Of a stretch of DNA of 64,000 nt, positions 34,284 through 43,554 are shown in pieces. The DNA is from Microbispora amethystogenes (GTDB taxonomy: Bacteria; Actinomycetota; Actinomycetes; Streptosporangiales; Streptosporangiaceae). Position 1 is the stretch's first letter. The number at the start of each line of letters is the position of its first letter. Position numbers and translations under genes: made by a program. The stretch spans positions 89,844 through 153,843 of the forward strand of contig NZ_BOOB01000007.1 of NCBI RefSeq assembly GCF_016863015.1, given 5' to 3'. The notes under the pieces were generated by a model. The model saw only the letters and a program-made list of their open reading frames with translations. It was not told the origin of the DNA and made no database searches.

Positions 34284-35846
34284 ATGACCGTCGACGTCGT
34301 GATCGCCGGAGCCGGGCCGAACGGGCTGATGCTCGCCTGCGAGCTGAGCCTGGGCGGCGTACGGCCGATCGTGCTGGAGCGCCTGCCGGACGACACCAAG
34401 GAGAACCGGGCCAACGGGCTGGTCGGCCAGGTCGTGCGGGCCCTCGACCGGCGCGGCCTGTACGAGCGCCTCACCGGCGGCACCGAGCCGCCCCGGCCGA
34501 GCCCGGCCTTCGTCTTCGGCGCGATGCCCCTGGATCTGGGCAGGCTCGACGACAACCCGATGTACGGGCTGGCGGTGCCGCAGCGCCGGGTGGAGCAGGT
34601 CCTGGAGGAGCGTGCCCGGGAACTCGGCGTGCGGATCCGCCGGGGGCACGACCTGACGGGGCTCGCCCAGGACGAGGACGGGGTCACCGTGGAGATCACC
34701 GGCCCGGAGGGCCCCTACACGCTGCGTACCCGGTTCCTCGTCGGCGCGGACGGCGGACGCAGCCGCGTCCGCAAGCTGTGCGGCATCGGCTTCCCCGGAG
34801 TGACCAGGGACGACTCGGTCTCCATCGGCGCGCACGTCACCGTGCCGGCGGAACTGGTCGACGCGGCCACCGGCGGGCTGAACGTCCCCGGTTACGGGCT
34901 GATCCCCCCATTCATGCACCACCGCACCGATCACGGCCTGTTCGTGTACGCGCCGTTCCCCACCGGAACGCTCGTGAACACCACGGAGTGGGACCGGGAC
35001 GGCGGCGGCGACGAGCCGCCGACGCTGGACGACCTGCGGGAGAGCGTGCGCCGAGTGCTCGGCGCCGACCTGCCGCTCGGCCCGCCGGCCGGGGACGGCC
35101 CGCACCTGCTGCGCCGGCTGAGCGGCGGCAACACCCGCCTGGCCGAGCGGTTCCGGGACCGCCGCGTGCTGCTGGTCGGCGACGCCGCCCACGTGCACAG
35201 CGCGATCGGCGGTCCCGGCCTCAACCTGGGTCTCCAGGACACGATCAACCTGGGGTGGAAACTCGCCGCCGAGATCCGCGGCTGGGCGCCGCCCGGCCTG
35301 CTCGACACGTACGAGACAGAGCGGCGGCCGGCCGCCGAGCGCGTCGTCATGCACACGCAGGCCCAGTCGGCGCTGATCGCACCCGGGCCGGAGGTCACCG
35401 CGCTCCGTGCGCTGTTCACCGAGTTGCTGCGGGACGAGCGGACCACCAAGCACATCGCCGACCTGATGTCCGGCGCCGACATCAGGTATGACCTCGGCGG
35501 GGGCCATCCCCTCACCGGCCGGCTCGCCCCCGACCTCACGCTGGAGACGGAGACCGGCCCCGTACGGCTGGCCGAGCTGACCAGGACGGCCCGCCCGCTG
35601 CTCCTGGATCTGACCCCCGACGCGGCACTGGCCGGGGCGCTGGAGGGCCGGCGCGACCGCGTCGACCTCGTCACCGGCCTCGTCACCGGCAGGGCGGGCG
35701 GGGACGCCCCCGCCGCGCTGCTCGTCCGGCCGGACTGCTACGTGGCCTGGGCCTCCGACTCGCCCCGCCCCGACGACAAGGAGCGCGACGCTCTGCGCGC
35801 GGCCCTGACCGCCGCGTTCGGCGCCCCCTCCGGCGCCGGGGCCTGA
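34284..35846 (+). CDS. FAD-dependent monooxygenase, rifampicin-monooxygenase-like
   Basis: A 520-residue flavoprotein hydroxylase. Seen are IAGAGPNGLMLACELSLGG (FAD dinucleotide fold), GADGGRSRVRKLCG (DG motif), LLVGDAAHVHSAIGGPG (GD motif) and a thioredoxin-like C-terminal domain (LLLDLTPDAALAG, LLVRPDCYVAW). The closest family I recognise is the Rox/RIFMO group that inactivates rifamycins and related aromatic polyketide hydroxylases. The start is ATG 34284 with AAGGAGG nine bases upstream. It probably forms a regulated detoxification or tailoring unit with the TetR gene upstream. The substrate cannot be read from sequence. Confidence 0.9.
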   Translation: MTVDVVIAGAGPNGLMLACELSLGGVRPIVLERLPDDTKENRANGLVGQVVRALDRRGLYERLTGGTEPPRPSPAFVFGAMPLDLGRLDDNPMYGLAVPQRRVEQVLEERARELGVRIRRGHDLTGLAQDEDGVTVEITGPEGPYTLRTRFLVGADGGRSRVRKLCGIGFPGVTRDDSVSIGAHVTVPAELVDAATGGLNVPGYGLIPPFMHHRTDHGLFVYAPFPTGTLVNTTEWDRDGGGDEPPTLDDLRESVRRVLGADLPLGPPAGDGPHLLRRLSGGNTRLAERFRDRRVLLVGDAAHVHSAIGGPGLNLGLQDTINLGWKLAAEIRGWAPPGLLDTYETERRPAAERVVMHTQAQSALIAPGPEVTALRALFTELLRDERTTKHIADLMSGADIRYDLGGGHPLTGRLAPDLTLETETGPVRLAELTRTARPLLLDLTPDAALAGALEGRRDRVDLVTGLVTGRAGGDAPAALLVRPDCYVAWASDSPRPDDKERDALRAALTAAFGAPSGAGA

Positions 35847-35858
35847 GCGGAGTGAGCG

Positions 35859-37136
35859 TCAGCCCGCGGCGCCGGACAGCTCGGGGTTCGGCTGCCGGAT
35901 CGGGGTGAAGAACGCGGCGAGCGCGATCAGCAGGCAGGCCGCCCCGGCCAGCAGGCAGACCGCCGCCACCCCGTGACGCTGCGCGCCCCAGGTCAGCACG
36001 GCCGCCCCCGCCGGTCCGAGCGAGAAGTGGATGGTCCAGAAGGCGGAGGTGACCCTGCCGAGCAGGTGGTCGGGGGTGACCTGCTGACGCAGCGACATCG
36101 AGGCGATCCCGGCCACGCTGACACAGCCGAGGTAGACCGCGGCCGCCGCCGCGACCGCGGGCACGCCGCCCGACGTGCCGAGCCCCACGACGGCGAGCCC
36201 GGCGACGGCGATCGCCCCGATCCAGGACGCGCCGAACCCCAGCCTGCGGCGTACGGGACCGACCAGGAGCGAACCGGCGACGGTGCCGAGCCCGGCGACC
36301 GCGAGCACGGCTCCGACGGCCCCGTCCGGCTGGCCGAGGTCGTGCTTCAGGTGGTAGATCAGCACGTCGGTCAGCCCGAGGGTCAGGAAGATGAAGAACG
36401 ACAGCAGCACGGTGAGGGCGCGCAGCACCGGCTGCCGCCAGAGGAAGCGGGCCCCGGCGAGTATCTCCCGCCAGGGCCCGCGGGCCTCCTGGTGCTCCTG
36501 GCCGTCGGGAGCCTCGCCTTCCTGCCGGACCCCCGCCGACGGCTGCCGCCCGAATCTGATCATTACGACGCCGAGCGCGGAGATCCCGAAACTGGCCGCG
36601 TTGACCGCGATCGCGGCCGTCGGCCCGGCCCAGCCCGCGACCACACCGGCCAGCAGCGGCCCGCCGATCCCCGCCGCGGCGGAGGTCGCGCCGAGCCGCC
36701 CGTTCGCCTCGGTGATCCGGCTCGGCTCGACCAGGTTGCGCACCACCGTCACGTACGTGACCTGGAAGACCATGCCGATCGCCTCGGCGGCGGGCAGGAC
36801 CACGTAGAGCAGCCAGATCTTCGGCCCGAAGGCCCAGGCGACGGGCACGATCCCGTACAACGCCATCCTGGCGAGATCGCACCAGATCAGCAGGCGCCTG
36901 CGGTCGAGCCGGTCGGCGAGGACCCCGGCGAAGACCCCCGCCGCCACCGAGGCCGCGCTCGCCAGGCCGGTCAGCAGGCCCATCTGCGCCACCGACCCGG
37001 TCACGTGCAGCACGAGCAGCGGGACGGCGATCAGGGCGAACGAGTCCCCCGCGACCGACAGAGTCTGCGAGCCCCAGAAGACCATGAAGTTCCGGTCACG
37101 CCACAGCGGTGATCCTTTCCCTTCCACCCCCGACAT
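35859..37136 (-). CDS. Major facilitator superfamily exporter
   Basis: A 425-residue transporter with about twelve membrane helices. FWGSQTLSVAGDSFALIAVPLL in helix 1 and GVLADRLDRRRLLIWCDLAR in loop 2-3 are typical of the EntS/MefA-like efflux branch of MFS. The loop around residue 190-215 is charged (RQPSAGVRQEGEAPDGQE). The start is taken as ATG 37136, 20 bases after the split-barrel gene stop, although the ribosome-binding site is weak; the frame stays open upstream without similarity. It is the last gene of a five-gene minus-strand series and convergent with the monooxygenase. The cargo is unknown. Confidence 0.88.
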   Translation of the reverse strand: MSGVEGKGSPLWRDRNFMVFWGSQTLSVAGDSFALIAVPLLVLHVTGSVAQMGLLTGLASAASVAAGVFAGVLADRLDRRRLLIWCDLARMALYGIVPVAWAFGPKIWLLYVVLPAAEAIGMVFQVTYVTVVRNLVEPSRITEANGRLGATSAAAGIGGPLLAGVVAGWAGPTAAIAVNAASFGISALGVVMIRFGRQPSAGVRQEGEAPDGQEHQEARGPWREILAGARFLWRQPVLRALTVLLSFFIFLTLGLTDVLIYHLKHDLGQPDGAVGAVLAVAGLGTVAGSLLVGPVRRRLGFGASWIGAIAVAGLAVVGLGTSGGVPAVAAAAAVYLGCVSVAGIASMSLRQQVTPDHLLGRVTSAFWTIHFSLGPAGAAVLTWGAQRHGVAAVCLLAGAACLLIALAAFFTPIRQPNPELSGAAG

Positions 37137-37156
37137 GCTGCCGTACGGACGTGGGA

Positions 37157-38131
37157 TCAGGTGCGCGGGCGGCGGACGACGGGGACGGGCTGGCCGCGGC
37201 GCGCGGCCTCGGAACGAAGGCGGCTCCTGAGCTTCCTGCCCTCGCCGAGGAACGACCTGAACCGCGCGCCGCCCCGGGGAAGACTCCAGTCGTTCAGCGC
37301 CCGCTCGACCCGCACGCTCAGCCGGTCGCCATCCCCCGTCGCGGTCCCGACGAGCACCACGTTCTCCTGCCAGGCGAGGGCCGGCCCGTGCCGGTGGAAG
37401 GTGAGGCACACCGGCCCGTCGGCCGCCTCGATGCCGGCGGGAAGCCGCAGGTTGAAACCCGTCCCGGTGCGTACGGCCGCGCGGGCGCGCACGGGCAGCG
37501 GCCGGCCGCCGGCGACCATGGTGACGACCGGCTCGCCCAGCCGCGCGGCGCGCTCGGCGAACGGCCGCCAGTCCGCGGGCGGAGCCGAGCGGCTCGGCAG
37601 CCGCGGGCCCTTCGGGGCGGGGTCGGAAGGAGGCACGACCGGCTCACCGGGATGGGCCCACTCCTCCGGCGGCCCGGACAGGTCGCCCTCGGGCCACCAG
37701 ACGATCCTCTCGGGGGTGACCTCCACCCAGATGCGGGCGAAGTACCACCCCAGCCGCTTCAGCAGGAACCACGGCATCCCGGCCATGCCGCCCGCGTTCG
37801 CGGCCAGCGACTCGCGGACGTACCGGTCGGTGCCGGCCTGCAGATCCGCGTCGCGTACGGTCGCCCGGCCCTGGACGAGGACCACGGGCGCCCGGCCAGT
37901 GCCCTCGGCGGAGGAGTACAACAGGGCGACGCGCGGGTTCCTGCGGGCCCGCTCCGCCTTGTCCGGGTAGGTGAGGCCGGTGCTGACGTCGAGCGTGCCA
38001 CCCGCCCCGGCATAGGGCGCCACGGGCCAGGTGACGGGCCGCCCGTCGCGGGTGAGCGAGGCGTACTCGCACACCACGGCACGTCCGAACAGGTCGGCCG
38101 CCTCGCGCGGCCAGGTGACGAGCGTGCTCAT
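37157..38131 (-). CDS. Tandem split-barrel (pyridoxamine oxidase-like) flavoprotein
   Basis: A 324-residue protein made of two flavin-reductase/PNPOx-like split beta-barrels. The first (about 1-160) contains EYASLTRDGRPVTWPVAPY, DKAERARRNPRVALLYSS and ERIVWWPEGDL. The second (about 195-290) contains GEPVVTMVAGGRPLPVRA and WQENVVLVGTATGDGDRLS. A basic tail ends VPVVRRPRT. Such barrels bind FMN, F420 or haem and act in redox or detoxification chemistry. The ATG at 38131 shares one base with the hemerythrin stop (TGATG), so the two proteins are translationally coupled and may work together. No exact substrate can be assigned. Confidence 0.85.
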   Translation of the reverse strand: MSTLVTWPREAADLFGRAVVCEYASLTRDGRPVTWPVAPYAGAGGTLDVSTGLTYPDKAERARRNPRVALLYSSAEGTGRAPVVLVQGRATVRDADLQAGTDRYVRESLAANAGGMAGMPWFLLKRLGWYFARIWVEVTPERIVWWPEGDLSGPPEEWAHPGEPVVPPSDPAPKGPRLPSRSAPPADWRPFAERAARLGEPVVTMVAGGRPLPVRARAAVRTGTGFNLRLPAGIEAADGPVCLTFHRHGPALAWQENVVLVGTATGDGDRLSVRVERALNDWSLPRGGARFRSFLGEGRKLRSRLRSEAARRGQPVPVVRRPRT

Positions 38132-38787
38132 CACGCCTCCGGAACGGCGGGCAGAACGGCGGGCAGGGCGGCGGCGGTGCCGTACAGCCGGGTGAACCGG
38201 CGCCGGTAGGCGGGCCACCAGAACAGGCGGAACATCAGCCGGGCCGGCCCGGGCAGGTCCGCGAACGCGGTCGCGAGCAGGCCGGCGTCCGCGCTGGAGG
38301 CGAGCCAGCCGAAGATGACGGGCACCCGGCGGCGGCCGAAGTCGGCCATCGCCTGGCGCTTGTCCGCCTCGATGTCGTCGGCGGTGAGGTGCCGGAGCAT
38401 CAGCGGCACGGCTGTGCGCTCCTCGTGGTCGAGGTGCTCGCCGACCAGCTCGTGCAGCCGCCGCAGGACGGGCGCGCGCTCCGGGATCGGGACCGCGCGG
38501 TCGGCGGCGGCCGCCACGAGCGGGTCGAGCACGGCGTGCTCGGCCTCCAGCTCGGCCAGCGCGGCCCCCGCTTCGGGGTCGCGGCCGGCGAGCTTCGGCC
38601 ACAGGGTGGCGTCCTCGTGCGTGTGGTGGGCGTGGAGCATCTCCAGCACGAGCGTGAGCTGCTCCTCCAGGAGTTCCCGGTGCTCGCCGTCGCGGGGGTC
38701 GCGGCACGCCTCGGCGAGGCGGCCGAACTCCGCGCGGAACCCGGCGTGCATCAGCAGGAAACCGGCCAGGTCGTCTTTTGTGATCAT
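38131..38787 (-). CDS. Hemerythrin (HHE) domain protein
   Basis: A 218-residue protein whose first 130 residues form a hemerythrin-like four-helix bundle. Diiron ligands are visible as H14 (LLMHAGF), H54/H55 and E58 (LHAHHTHEDATLW), H84 (EAEHAVLD), and H118/H121 with E122 (GEHLDHEERTAVP). It should bind O2, NO or act as a redox sensor. The C-terminal 80 residues, with FRLFWWPAYRRRF, are not part of the fold. The start is ATG 38787 with GAGAGGGAA upstream. It is coupled to the split-barrel flavoprotein, and a similar pair of domains is fused in the protein at 42178-43146. Confidence 0.9.
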   Translation of the reverse strand: MITKDDLAGFLLMHAGFRAEFGRLAEACRDPRDGEHRELLEEQLTLVLEMLHAHHTHEDATLWPKLAGRDPEAGAALAELEAEHAVLDPLVAAAADRAVPIPERAPVLRRLHELVGEHLDHEERTAVPLMLRHLTADDIEADKRQAMADFGRRRVPVIFGWLASSADAGLLATAFADLPGPARLMFRLFWWPAYRRRFTRLYGTAAALPAVLPAVPEA

Positions 38788-38834
38788 CTCTCTGTTCCCT
38801 CTCGCCTGTGGGGAACAGCGTGCGTTTCCTGCCC

Positions 38835-41800
38835 TTATGAGCACTTGTCGAGGGCTTGGCGGGCCCTAGACAGCCAGTAGCCGGCCCCGGCCTGTTCGAG
38901 GAGGCGCACCGCGTCCCGCAGCCGCTCGCGCGCCGCCGCCCGGTCGCCGAGCGCGAGCAGCGCCTCGCCCAGATGGCCGTCGTACGCTCCGGTGACCGTG
39001 GTGCAGATGCCGTTCACGAGCAGGCCGCCGGAGAACGGCAGGAACAGGTCGTGCACCTCCCGCACGATGTCCTGTTCGCCGAGCCGGATCGCCGTGTGCA
39101 GCCGCACCATCATGGCCATCATCCAGGTGTAGTCGCGCGGCGGCGGAGGGGTCTCCCGCAGCAGCCGCCGGGCGCGGTCCCGCTCGACCTCCCCCCGCCC
39201 CGACAGCGCGTACGCCAGGAGGTAGACGAACCCGGGCACGCCGGTGCGCCGGACGATCTCCTCCAGCCGTTCCGCCTCCGGGGCGAGCGCGTCCTCCTTG
39301 ATGAGCGTCTCGTAGCGCTGGGCGAGCAGGGAGACCTCGAAGTAGGCGAGGTCGGAGAACGACAGCGTCGCCCTGACCGGCCCGTAGTGGCGGGACGGGT
39401 CCGGCATGTCCAGGAACAGGTCGAGCCCCGCGTGCGCGACCGCCGCCTGCATCGCCAGCGTGGGACTGTGCAGCTCGCGCAGCAGCCCGTCGGTCTCCGC
39501 GAGCGCCGCGCGGGCGTCCGCCACCCGGCCCTGCTCGGCCAGGTGGGCGGCGACATGGAGCCGCGCGATGGTCTCCAGCTGCGGCGACAGGTCGGGTTCG
39601 GCGAGCAGGCGATGCGCGGTCTCGGCTCGCTGGACGATGAAGTCCTGCCCCTGCATGGCGACGAGCCGCAGGTGGAGCACCCGCCGCAGCAGATTCTGGT
39701 CCTCCAGGCGCTCGGCCGCCGTGACGGCCTCGGACGAGACCGGATCCACCTCGTCCTCACGGCCGGTCTGGGCGAGCAGGACGGCCCGTACGGCCTGCGC
39801 CGTCGCCCACGAGGCCGAGGCGGGAGGCAGCGCACTCACGGCGCGCTCGATCGACTCCTGCAGGACGGCCACGTCCAGGCCGTAGCGGAACGGGACCCAG
39901 ACGCCGTGCCCCATGGCGATGTCGGCGGCCCGCACCGCCTGGTCCAGGTCGTCGCCGGCCAGCGCCAGCGCCTGCTCGATCGCCTCGTAGCCCTCGTCGA
40001 ACCGCCCGGCGGCGTAGCGGCTCTCGGCCAGGCCCACGGCGAGCTCGAACCGCTCGCCCGCGCCCGCCCCGGCGAGCTCGGACACGGCGAGCGCCTCCTG
40101 CCAGGAGGTGGCCGCGTCGTCGAGGGCGTGCCTGCGCATGGCCGCCCGCGCCGTACGGGCCGCGTAGCTCGTCGCCATGCGGGCCGGCTCGGGCCCGAGC
40201 TCCGCCGCCGCCAGCCAGTGCCGCGCGATGGTCGCGGCCTGGTCGTCCCGGTCCCCGTACGCGCGGGTGAGCACGCCCGCCAGCCGCGCGTGCACCCCCG
40301 CCTGCCACAGGCGGGAGCGGCGCGACAGCAGCGCGTCGGTCACCAGGGCGTGCGCGAACGCGTACCCGCCCAGCCTGTCGCCCGACTCCCGGATCAGGCC
40401 CGCCGCCAGCGCGGCGTCCAGCGAGGGCACCAGGTCTCCCAGGCCGCGCCCGGCGACCTCGGCCATGACCGCCGCGTCGAACTCGTCGCCGGCGACCGCG
40501 GCCAGCTCCAGCAGGCCGGCCGCCTCCTCTCCCAGCCCGGCCACCCGGTGCAGCACGACGTCGAGCACGCCCTGCGGCAGCTCCTCGCCCGCCCGGGCCA
40601 GCTCGGTGAGGAAGAACGGGTTCCCGGCGGTGCGTCCGCGCAGCTCCCCGGCCTTGCGGCTGCCGGGGTCGCGGCCGGACAGCTCCCGTACGAGCGCGCG
40701 CACCTCCTCCGTCGCGAGACCGTCGAGTTCCAGCCTGCGCGCGCCGAGCCGGGACAGCGCCGAGAGCGTGGCGGTCAGCGCCGACGCCTCGTGCCGCCGG
40801 AAGCTCGCCACGACCAGCAGGCCCGGCCGCGCGGTGGAGGCCACGTGGACCAGCAGGCGCAGCGTCGCGTCGTCGGCCGCGTGGATGTCCTCGAGGACGA
40901 CGACCACCGCGCCGAGATCGGCCAGGAACGCGCCGACCGCTTCGAAGAAGCGCAGCCGCGCCCCCTGCGCGTCGTACGCCGGGATCGCCTCCACCCCGCC
41001 CGACAGGAACGTACGGACCTCCTCGGGCAGCGCGGCTCCCTGCCCGCCCGTCTGCACGGCGTCCGCGAGATCGCGCAGCACCTGCTCCCACGGCCACAGG
41101 GCGGGCGCCGTCTCGTGGTCGGGGCTCGACCCCCACCCCACGGGGACGCCGGCCGTCGCGCGGAACCTCCTGAGCAGGCTCGTCTTGCCGACCCCCGGTT
41201 CGCCGTCCAGGAGCACGATCTGCCGGCCCGCGGACGCCGCCTTCGCCGCGCCGGCCAGGAACTCCAGCGCGCTCTCTCGGCCGACGAACGGCCCGTCATC
41301 CATGTGCCGGCCGGGTGCGGGCCGCTTCACGGGGGCCGGGGCGGGCCTCCGCGCCGGAGTCAGCGCGGCGTCCTGGCGCAGGACGGCGGTCTCCAGTTCG
41401 CGCAGCCGCGGCCCGGGGTCGATGCCCAGCTCGCCGGCGAGCACCTCGCGCACCCTGCGCAGGCACTCCAGCGCCGCCGCCTGGCGGCCCGACCGGTAGT
41501 GGGCCAGCACCAGCATCTCCCACGCCCGCTCCCGCAGCGGGTGGTCGTGGACGAACGGTTCCAGCCGCGCGACGACGTCGGTGTGGCGGCCCAGGTCGAG
41601 CAGGGCCTCCGCCAGCCCCTCGGCCGCGTCGAGCCTGAGCTGCTCCAGCCGGGCGATCTCCGGCCGCGCCCACTCCTCGGCGCGCACGTCGGCGTACGCG
41701 TCCCCCCGCCACAGGGCGAGCGCCTCGGCGAGGACGGCGGCGGCCTCCTCGTTCCGTCCCTCGCCGAGGTGGCCCGACCCCGTGGACACGAGCGTGTCGA

Positions 41801-42119
41801 AGTCCCGCGTGTCGAGGTCGAGCCCGCCGGTCATCAGGCCGTACCCGTCCACGGCGCTCACGAGGACGGCGGAGGGCGTCCTCGCCTTCCGGCCGGGCTC
41901 CAGACAACGGCGCAGGTTGGAGACGTACACCTGGATGCTGCCCTGGGCGCTGTCGGGCGGGCTGCCGGACCACAGCCGGTCGGCCAGCAGGTCGGCCGGG
42001 AGCACCCGGTCGGCGTGCATCGCGAGGAGGGCCAGGAGCGCCCGCTGCTTGGGCGGCCCCAGCGGTACGGCCTGCCCGGCCACGACGAGTTCCATGGGAC
42101 CGAGGACGTTCAGCCGCAC
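38835..42119 (-). CDS. SARP-type regulator with STAND ATPase and TPR-like repeats
   Basis: An AfsR-like regulator of 1094 residues. N-terminal OmpR-type winged helix (1-85; GPPKQRALLALLAMHADRVL and DSAQGSIQVYVSNLRRCL) and a bacterial transcriptional activation domain (about 100-245; EEWARPEIARLEQLRLDA) make up the SARP module. A STAND/AAA domain follows, with Walker A LLDGEPGVGKTSLL (GEPGVGKTS at 306-314) and Walker B VVVLEDIHAADD, then a long helical-repeat region to the end. Such proteins activate secondary-metabolite or stress operons by binding heptameric direct repeats. The start is GTG 42119; TACCAT six bases upstream looks like a -10 box, so a leaderless message is likely. It is flanked on both sides by hemerythrin-domain genes. 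Confidence 0.9.
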   Translation of the reverse strand: MRLNVLGPMELVVAGQAVPLGPPKQRALLALLAMHADRVLPADLLADRLWSGSPPDSAQGSIQVYVSNLRRCLEPGRKARTPSAVLVSAVDGYGLMTGGLDLDTRDFDTLVSTGSGHLGEGRNEEAAAVLAEALALWRGDAYADVRAEEWARPEIARLEQLRLDAAEGLAEALLDLGRHTDVVARLEPFVHDHPLRERAWEMLVLAHYRSGRQAAALECLRRVREVLAGELGIDPGPRLRELETAVLRQDAALTPARRPAPAPVKRPAPGRHMDDGPFVGRESALEFLAGAAKAASAGRQIVLLDGEPGVGKTSLLRRFRATAGVPVGWGSSPDHETAPALWPWEQVLRDLADAVQTGGQGAALPEEVRTFLSGGVEAIPAYDAQGARLRFFEAVGAFLADLGAVVVVLEDIHAADDATLRLLVHVASTARPGLLVVASFRRHEASALTATLSALSRLGARRLELDGLATEEVRALVRELSGRDPGSRKAGELRGRTAGNPFFLTELARAGEELPQGVLDVVLHRVAGLGEEAAGLLELAAVAGDEFDAAVMAEVAGRGLGDLVPSLDAALAAGLIRESGDRLGGYAFAHALVTDALLSRRSRLWQAGVHARLAGVLTRAYGDRDDQAATIARHWLAAAELGPEPARMATSYAARTARAAMRRHALDDAATSWQEALAVSELAGAGAGERFELAVGLAESRYAAGRFDEGYEAIEQALALAGDDLDQAVRAADIAMGHGVWVPFRYGLDVAVLQESIERAVSALPPASASWATAQAVRAVLLAQTGREDEVDPVSSEAVTAAERLEDQNLLRRVLHLRLVAMQGQDFIVQRAETAHRLLAEPDLSPQLETIARLHVAAHLAEQGRVADARAALAETDGLLRELHSPTLAMQAAVAHAGLDLFLDMPDPSRHYGPVRATLSFSDLAYFEVSLLAQRYETLIKEDALAPEAERLEEIVRRTGVPGFVYLLAYALSGRGEVERDRARRLLRETPPPPRDYTWMMAMMVRLHTAIRLGEQDIVREVHDLFLPFSGGLLVNGICTTVTGAYDGHLGEALLALGDRAAARERLRDAVRLLEQAGAGYWLSRARQALDKCS

Positions 42120-42177
42120 GGGCCAATGGTAGGGACCCGCCTTGAAACGGTCCAGCCGCACCCTAAGCCGCGAGCCA

Positions 42178-43146
42178 TCACTTTCCCGGCTGATCGGACG
42201 GCGGCGGACCGGGCACCGGCGGGAACGGGATCTGCGCCAGGACCGGGAGGAGCCACTCCTCCTCGTCGTCGAGATGCGCCCGCAGCTCCTCCGACATGCG
42301 GTCGAGTTCCGCCATGAAGCGCGGAGGCTCGGCCGTGCCGATCCCGTCGAGCAGGGCGACCAGCTCGCCCTGGACGCGTGCGATCACCCGGTGCTGCTCG
42401 CCGAGGCGGTCGAGGGCGTCGCGCAGGTGCGGGTGCATGTCCGCGAGCGCCGGGAAGACCGCGGCGTCCTCGCCCCGATGATGGAGCTCCAGGCCCTGGC
42501 AGAACGCCAGGCAGTGCTGCCTGAGCCGCAACCCGAGCCTGAGATCGCCGCGCTCCGCCCCGCCCGGCCTCGCGGTCCCCGCCTCCCCCGCGCCGCGTGT
42601 CTCCTCGTGTTGTGCCCGCTCGGCGAAGTGGGCCCCGGCCTCCTCCCGTACGTGCCCGAGCTGGGCGCGCAGCCAGGCGTGGATCTCCAGCAGCTTGCCC
42701 GCCATGGTGGTGACGTCCTCGGGCACCTCGGCGGGCACCTCCGGGCGCTCCAGCACGACGACCGGCAGGGTGCGGGCCGTACGGGCCTGGTAGTCGCCGT
42801 ACCCCGGGGCCACCCGCACGACGTGCTCGAACAACCGCTCGCGCGCCGCGCCCTCGGCCGGCACCGCGACGGCGTCGAAGACCTCCTCGCCGAGCTCGAC
42901 CCGTACGGCCGGACGCGCGAGCAGGTTGTGATACCAGGCGGGATGGCGGGGAGCGCCGGCCGCGGACGCGACGACCAGCAGCAGATCGCCGTCGCGGATG
43001 TAAGCGAGCGGAACGGTGTGCTCCCTTCCCGACTTCGCGCCGACGGTGGTCAGCAGGAGCAGGTCGCCGCCCTCGAAGGGGCCGCCGACCTTGCCGCCGT
43101 TGGCGCGGAACTCGTCGATGACGGACTGGTTGAACGATTCGGACAC
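42178..43146 (-). CDS. Fusion of F420-type nitroreductase split barrel and hemerythrin domain
   Basis: A 322-residue two-domain protein. Residues 1-133 are a deazaflavin-dependent (DDN/F420) nitroreductase-family barrel: GGPFEGGDLLLLTTVGAKSG, REHTVPLAYIRDG, HPAWYHNLLARP and RVAPGYGDYQARTART. Residues about 150-305 are a hemerythrin bundle with candidate diiron ligands H156, H222/H223 with E226 (LELHHRGEDAAVFP), H252 (EQHRVIA), H291 and E295/E296 (RAHLDDEEEWLLP). An F420-using partner is expected for the first domain; the second should bind O2 or NO at a diiron site. The start is GTG 43146 with TTGGAG eight bases upstream. It lies 58 bases upstream of the SARP gene. Similar domains are separate genes at 37157-38787. 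Confidence 0.9.
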   Translation of the reverse strand: MSESFNQSVIDEFRANGGKVGGPFEGGDLLLLTTVGAKSGREHTVPLAYIRDGDLLLVVASAAGAPRHPAWYHNLLARPAVRVELGEEVFDAVAVPAEGAARERLFEHVVRVAPGYGDYQARTARTLPVVVLERPEVPAEVPEDVTTMAGKLLEIHAWLRAQLGHVREEAGAHFAERAQHEETRGAGEAGTARPGGAERGDLRLGLRLRQHCLAFCQGLELHHRGEDAAVFPALADMHPHLRDALDRLGEQHRVIARVQGELVALLDGIGTAEPPRFMAELDRMSEELRAHLDDEEEWLLPVLAQIPFPPVPGPPPSDQPGK

Positions 43147-43421
43147 TGATGAACTCCAAGAGCGTGGGACGAACGAATACAAGGGCGGGCACGGTGCACC
43201 GCCGGGCCGCCGGCCGGTCGTCGCGACAGGCGGCAGCGGGCGGGCACGGGCAGGCCGGGGTGAGGTGCGGTGACGGCGCGTACCGGCATGCCGCTTGGGC
43301 ACATCGGCACACGGAAAGACCGGCAGGCGGAGATTTCCGTACGCGGCCGGACGGCGAGAACCGCACCGGAGGCACCGGAACGCGGCGGCTCAGCCGCGAC
43401 GCGCGACCGCGGAGCGCGGCG

Positions 43422-43451
43422 TCAGGCGGGAGACGCGGAGTGTGTACTCAC
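43422..43451 (-). CDS. Possible nine-residue leader peptide
   Basis: GTG at 43451 is preceded by GAAGGGA eight bases upstream and encodes MSTHSASPA followed by TGA. It lies about 275 bases before the nitroreductase-hemerythrin gene, downstream of two RNA-hairpin candidates. A well-placed ribosome-binding site on so short a frame suggests a regulatory upstream frame, but no repeated regulatory codon is evident. Confidence 0.3.
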   Translation of the reverse strand: MSTHSASPA

Positions 43452-43526
43452 GGCGGAGGTCCCTTCACGAAGGTGCGGCCCGGCTGCCGATCGGCCTATC
43501 GCTGCCTCCCTGGGGCAGCGTCCATG

Positions 43527-43554
43527 TGATCGGCGCCACGCGGCACGCCGATCA
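43527..43554. promoter_or_regulatory. Perfect 9-bp inverted repeat in leader region
   Basis: TGATCGGCG (43527-43535) and CGCCGATCA (43546-43554) with a ten-base loop. Reading the minus strand, a second hairpin (CGCTGCC/GGCAGCG, about 43500-43520) follows, then the short open frame. Either an operator or the start of a structured leader RNA. Confidence 0.45.

Noticed and set aside
38856..42317. A plus-strand open frame of over 1100 codons antisense to the SARP gene
   Set aside because: Very high GC at third codon positions leaves the opposite strand open. The translation is Arg/Gly/Pro-rich and repeat-like, without domains, while the minus strand encodes a textbook SARP/STAND protein.
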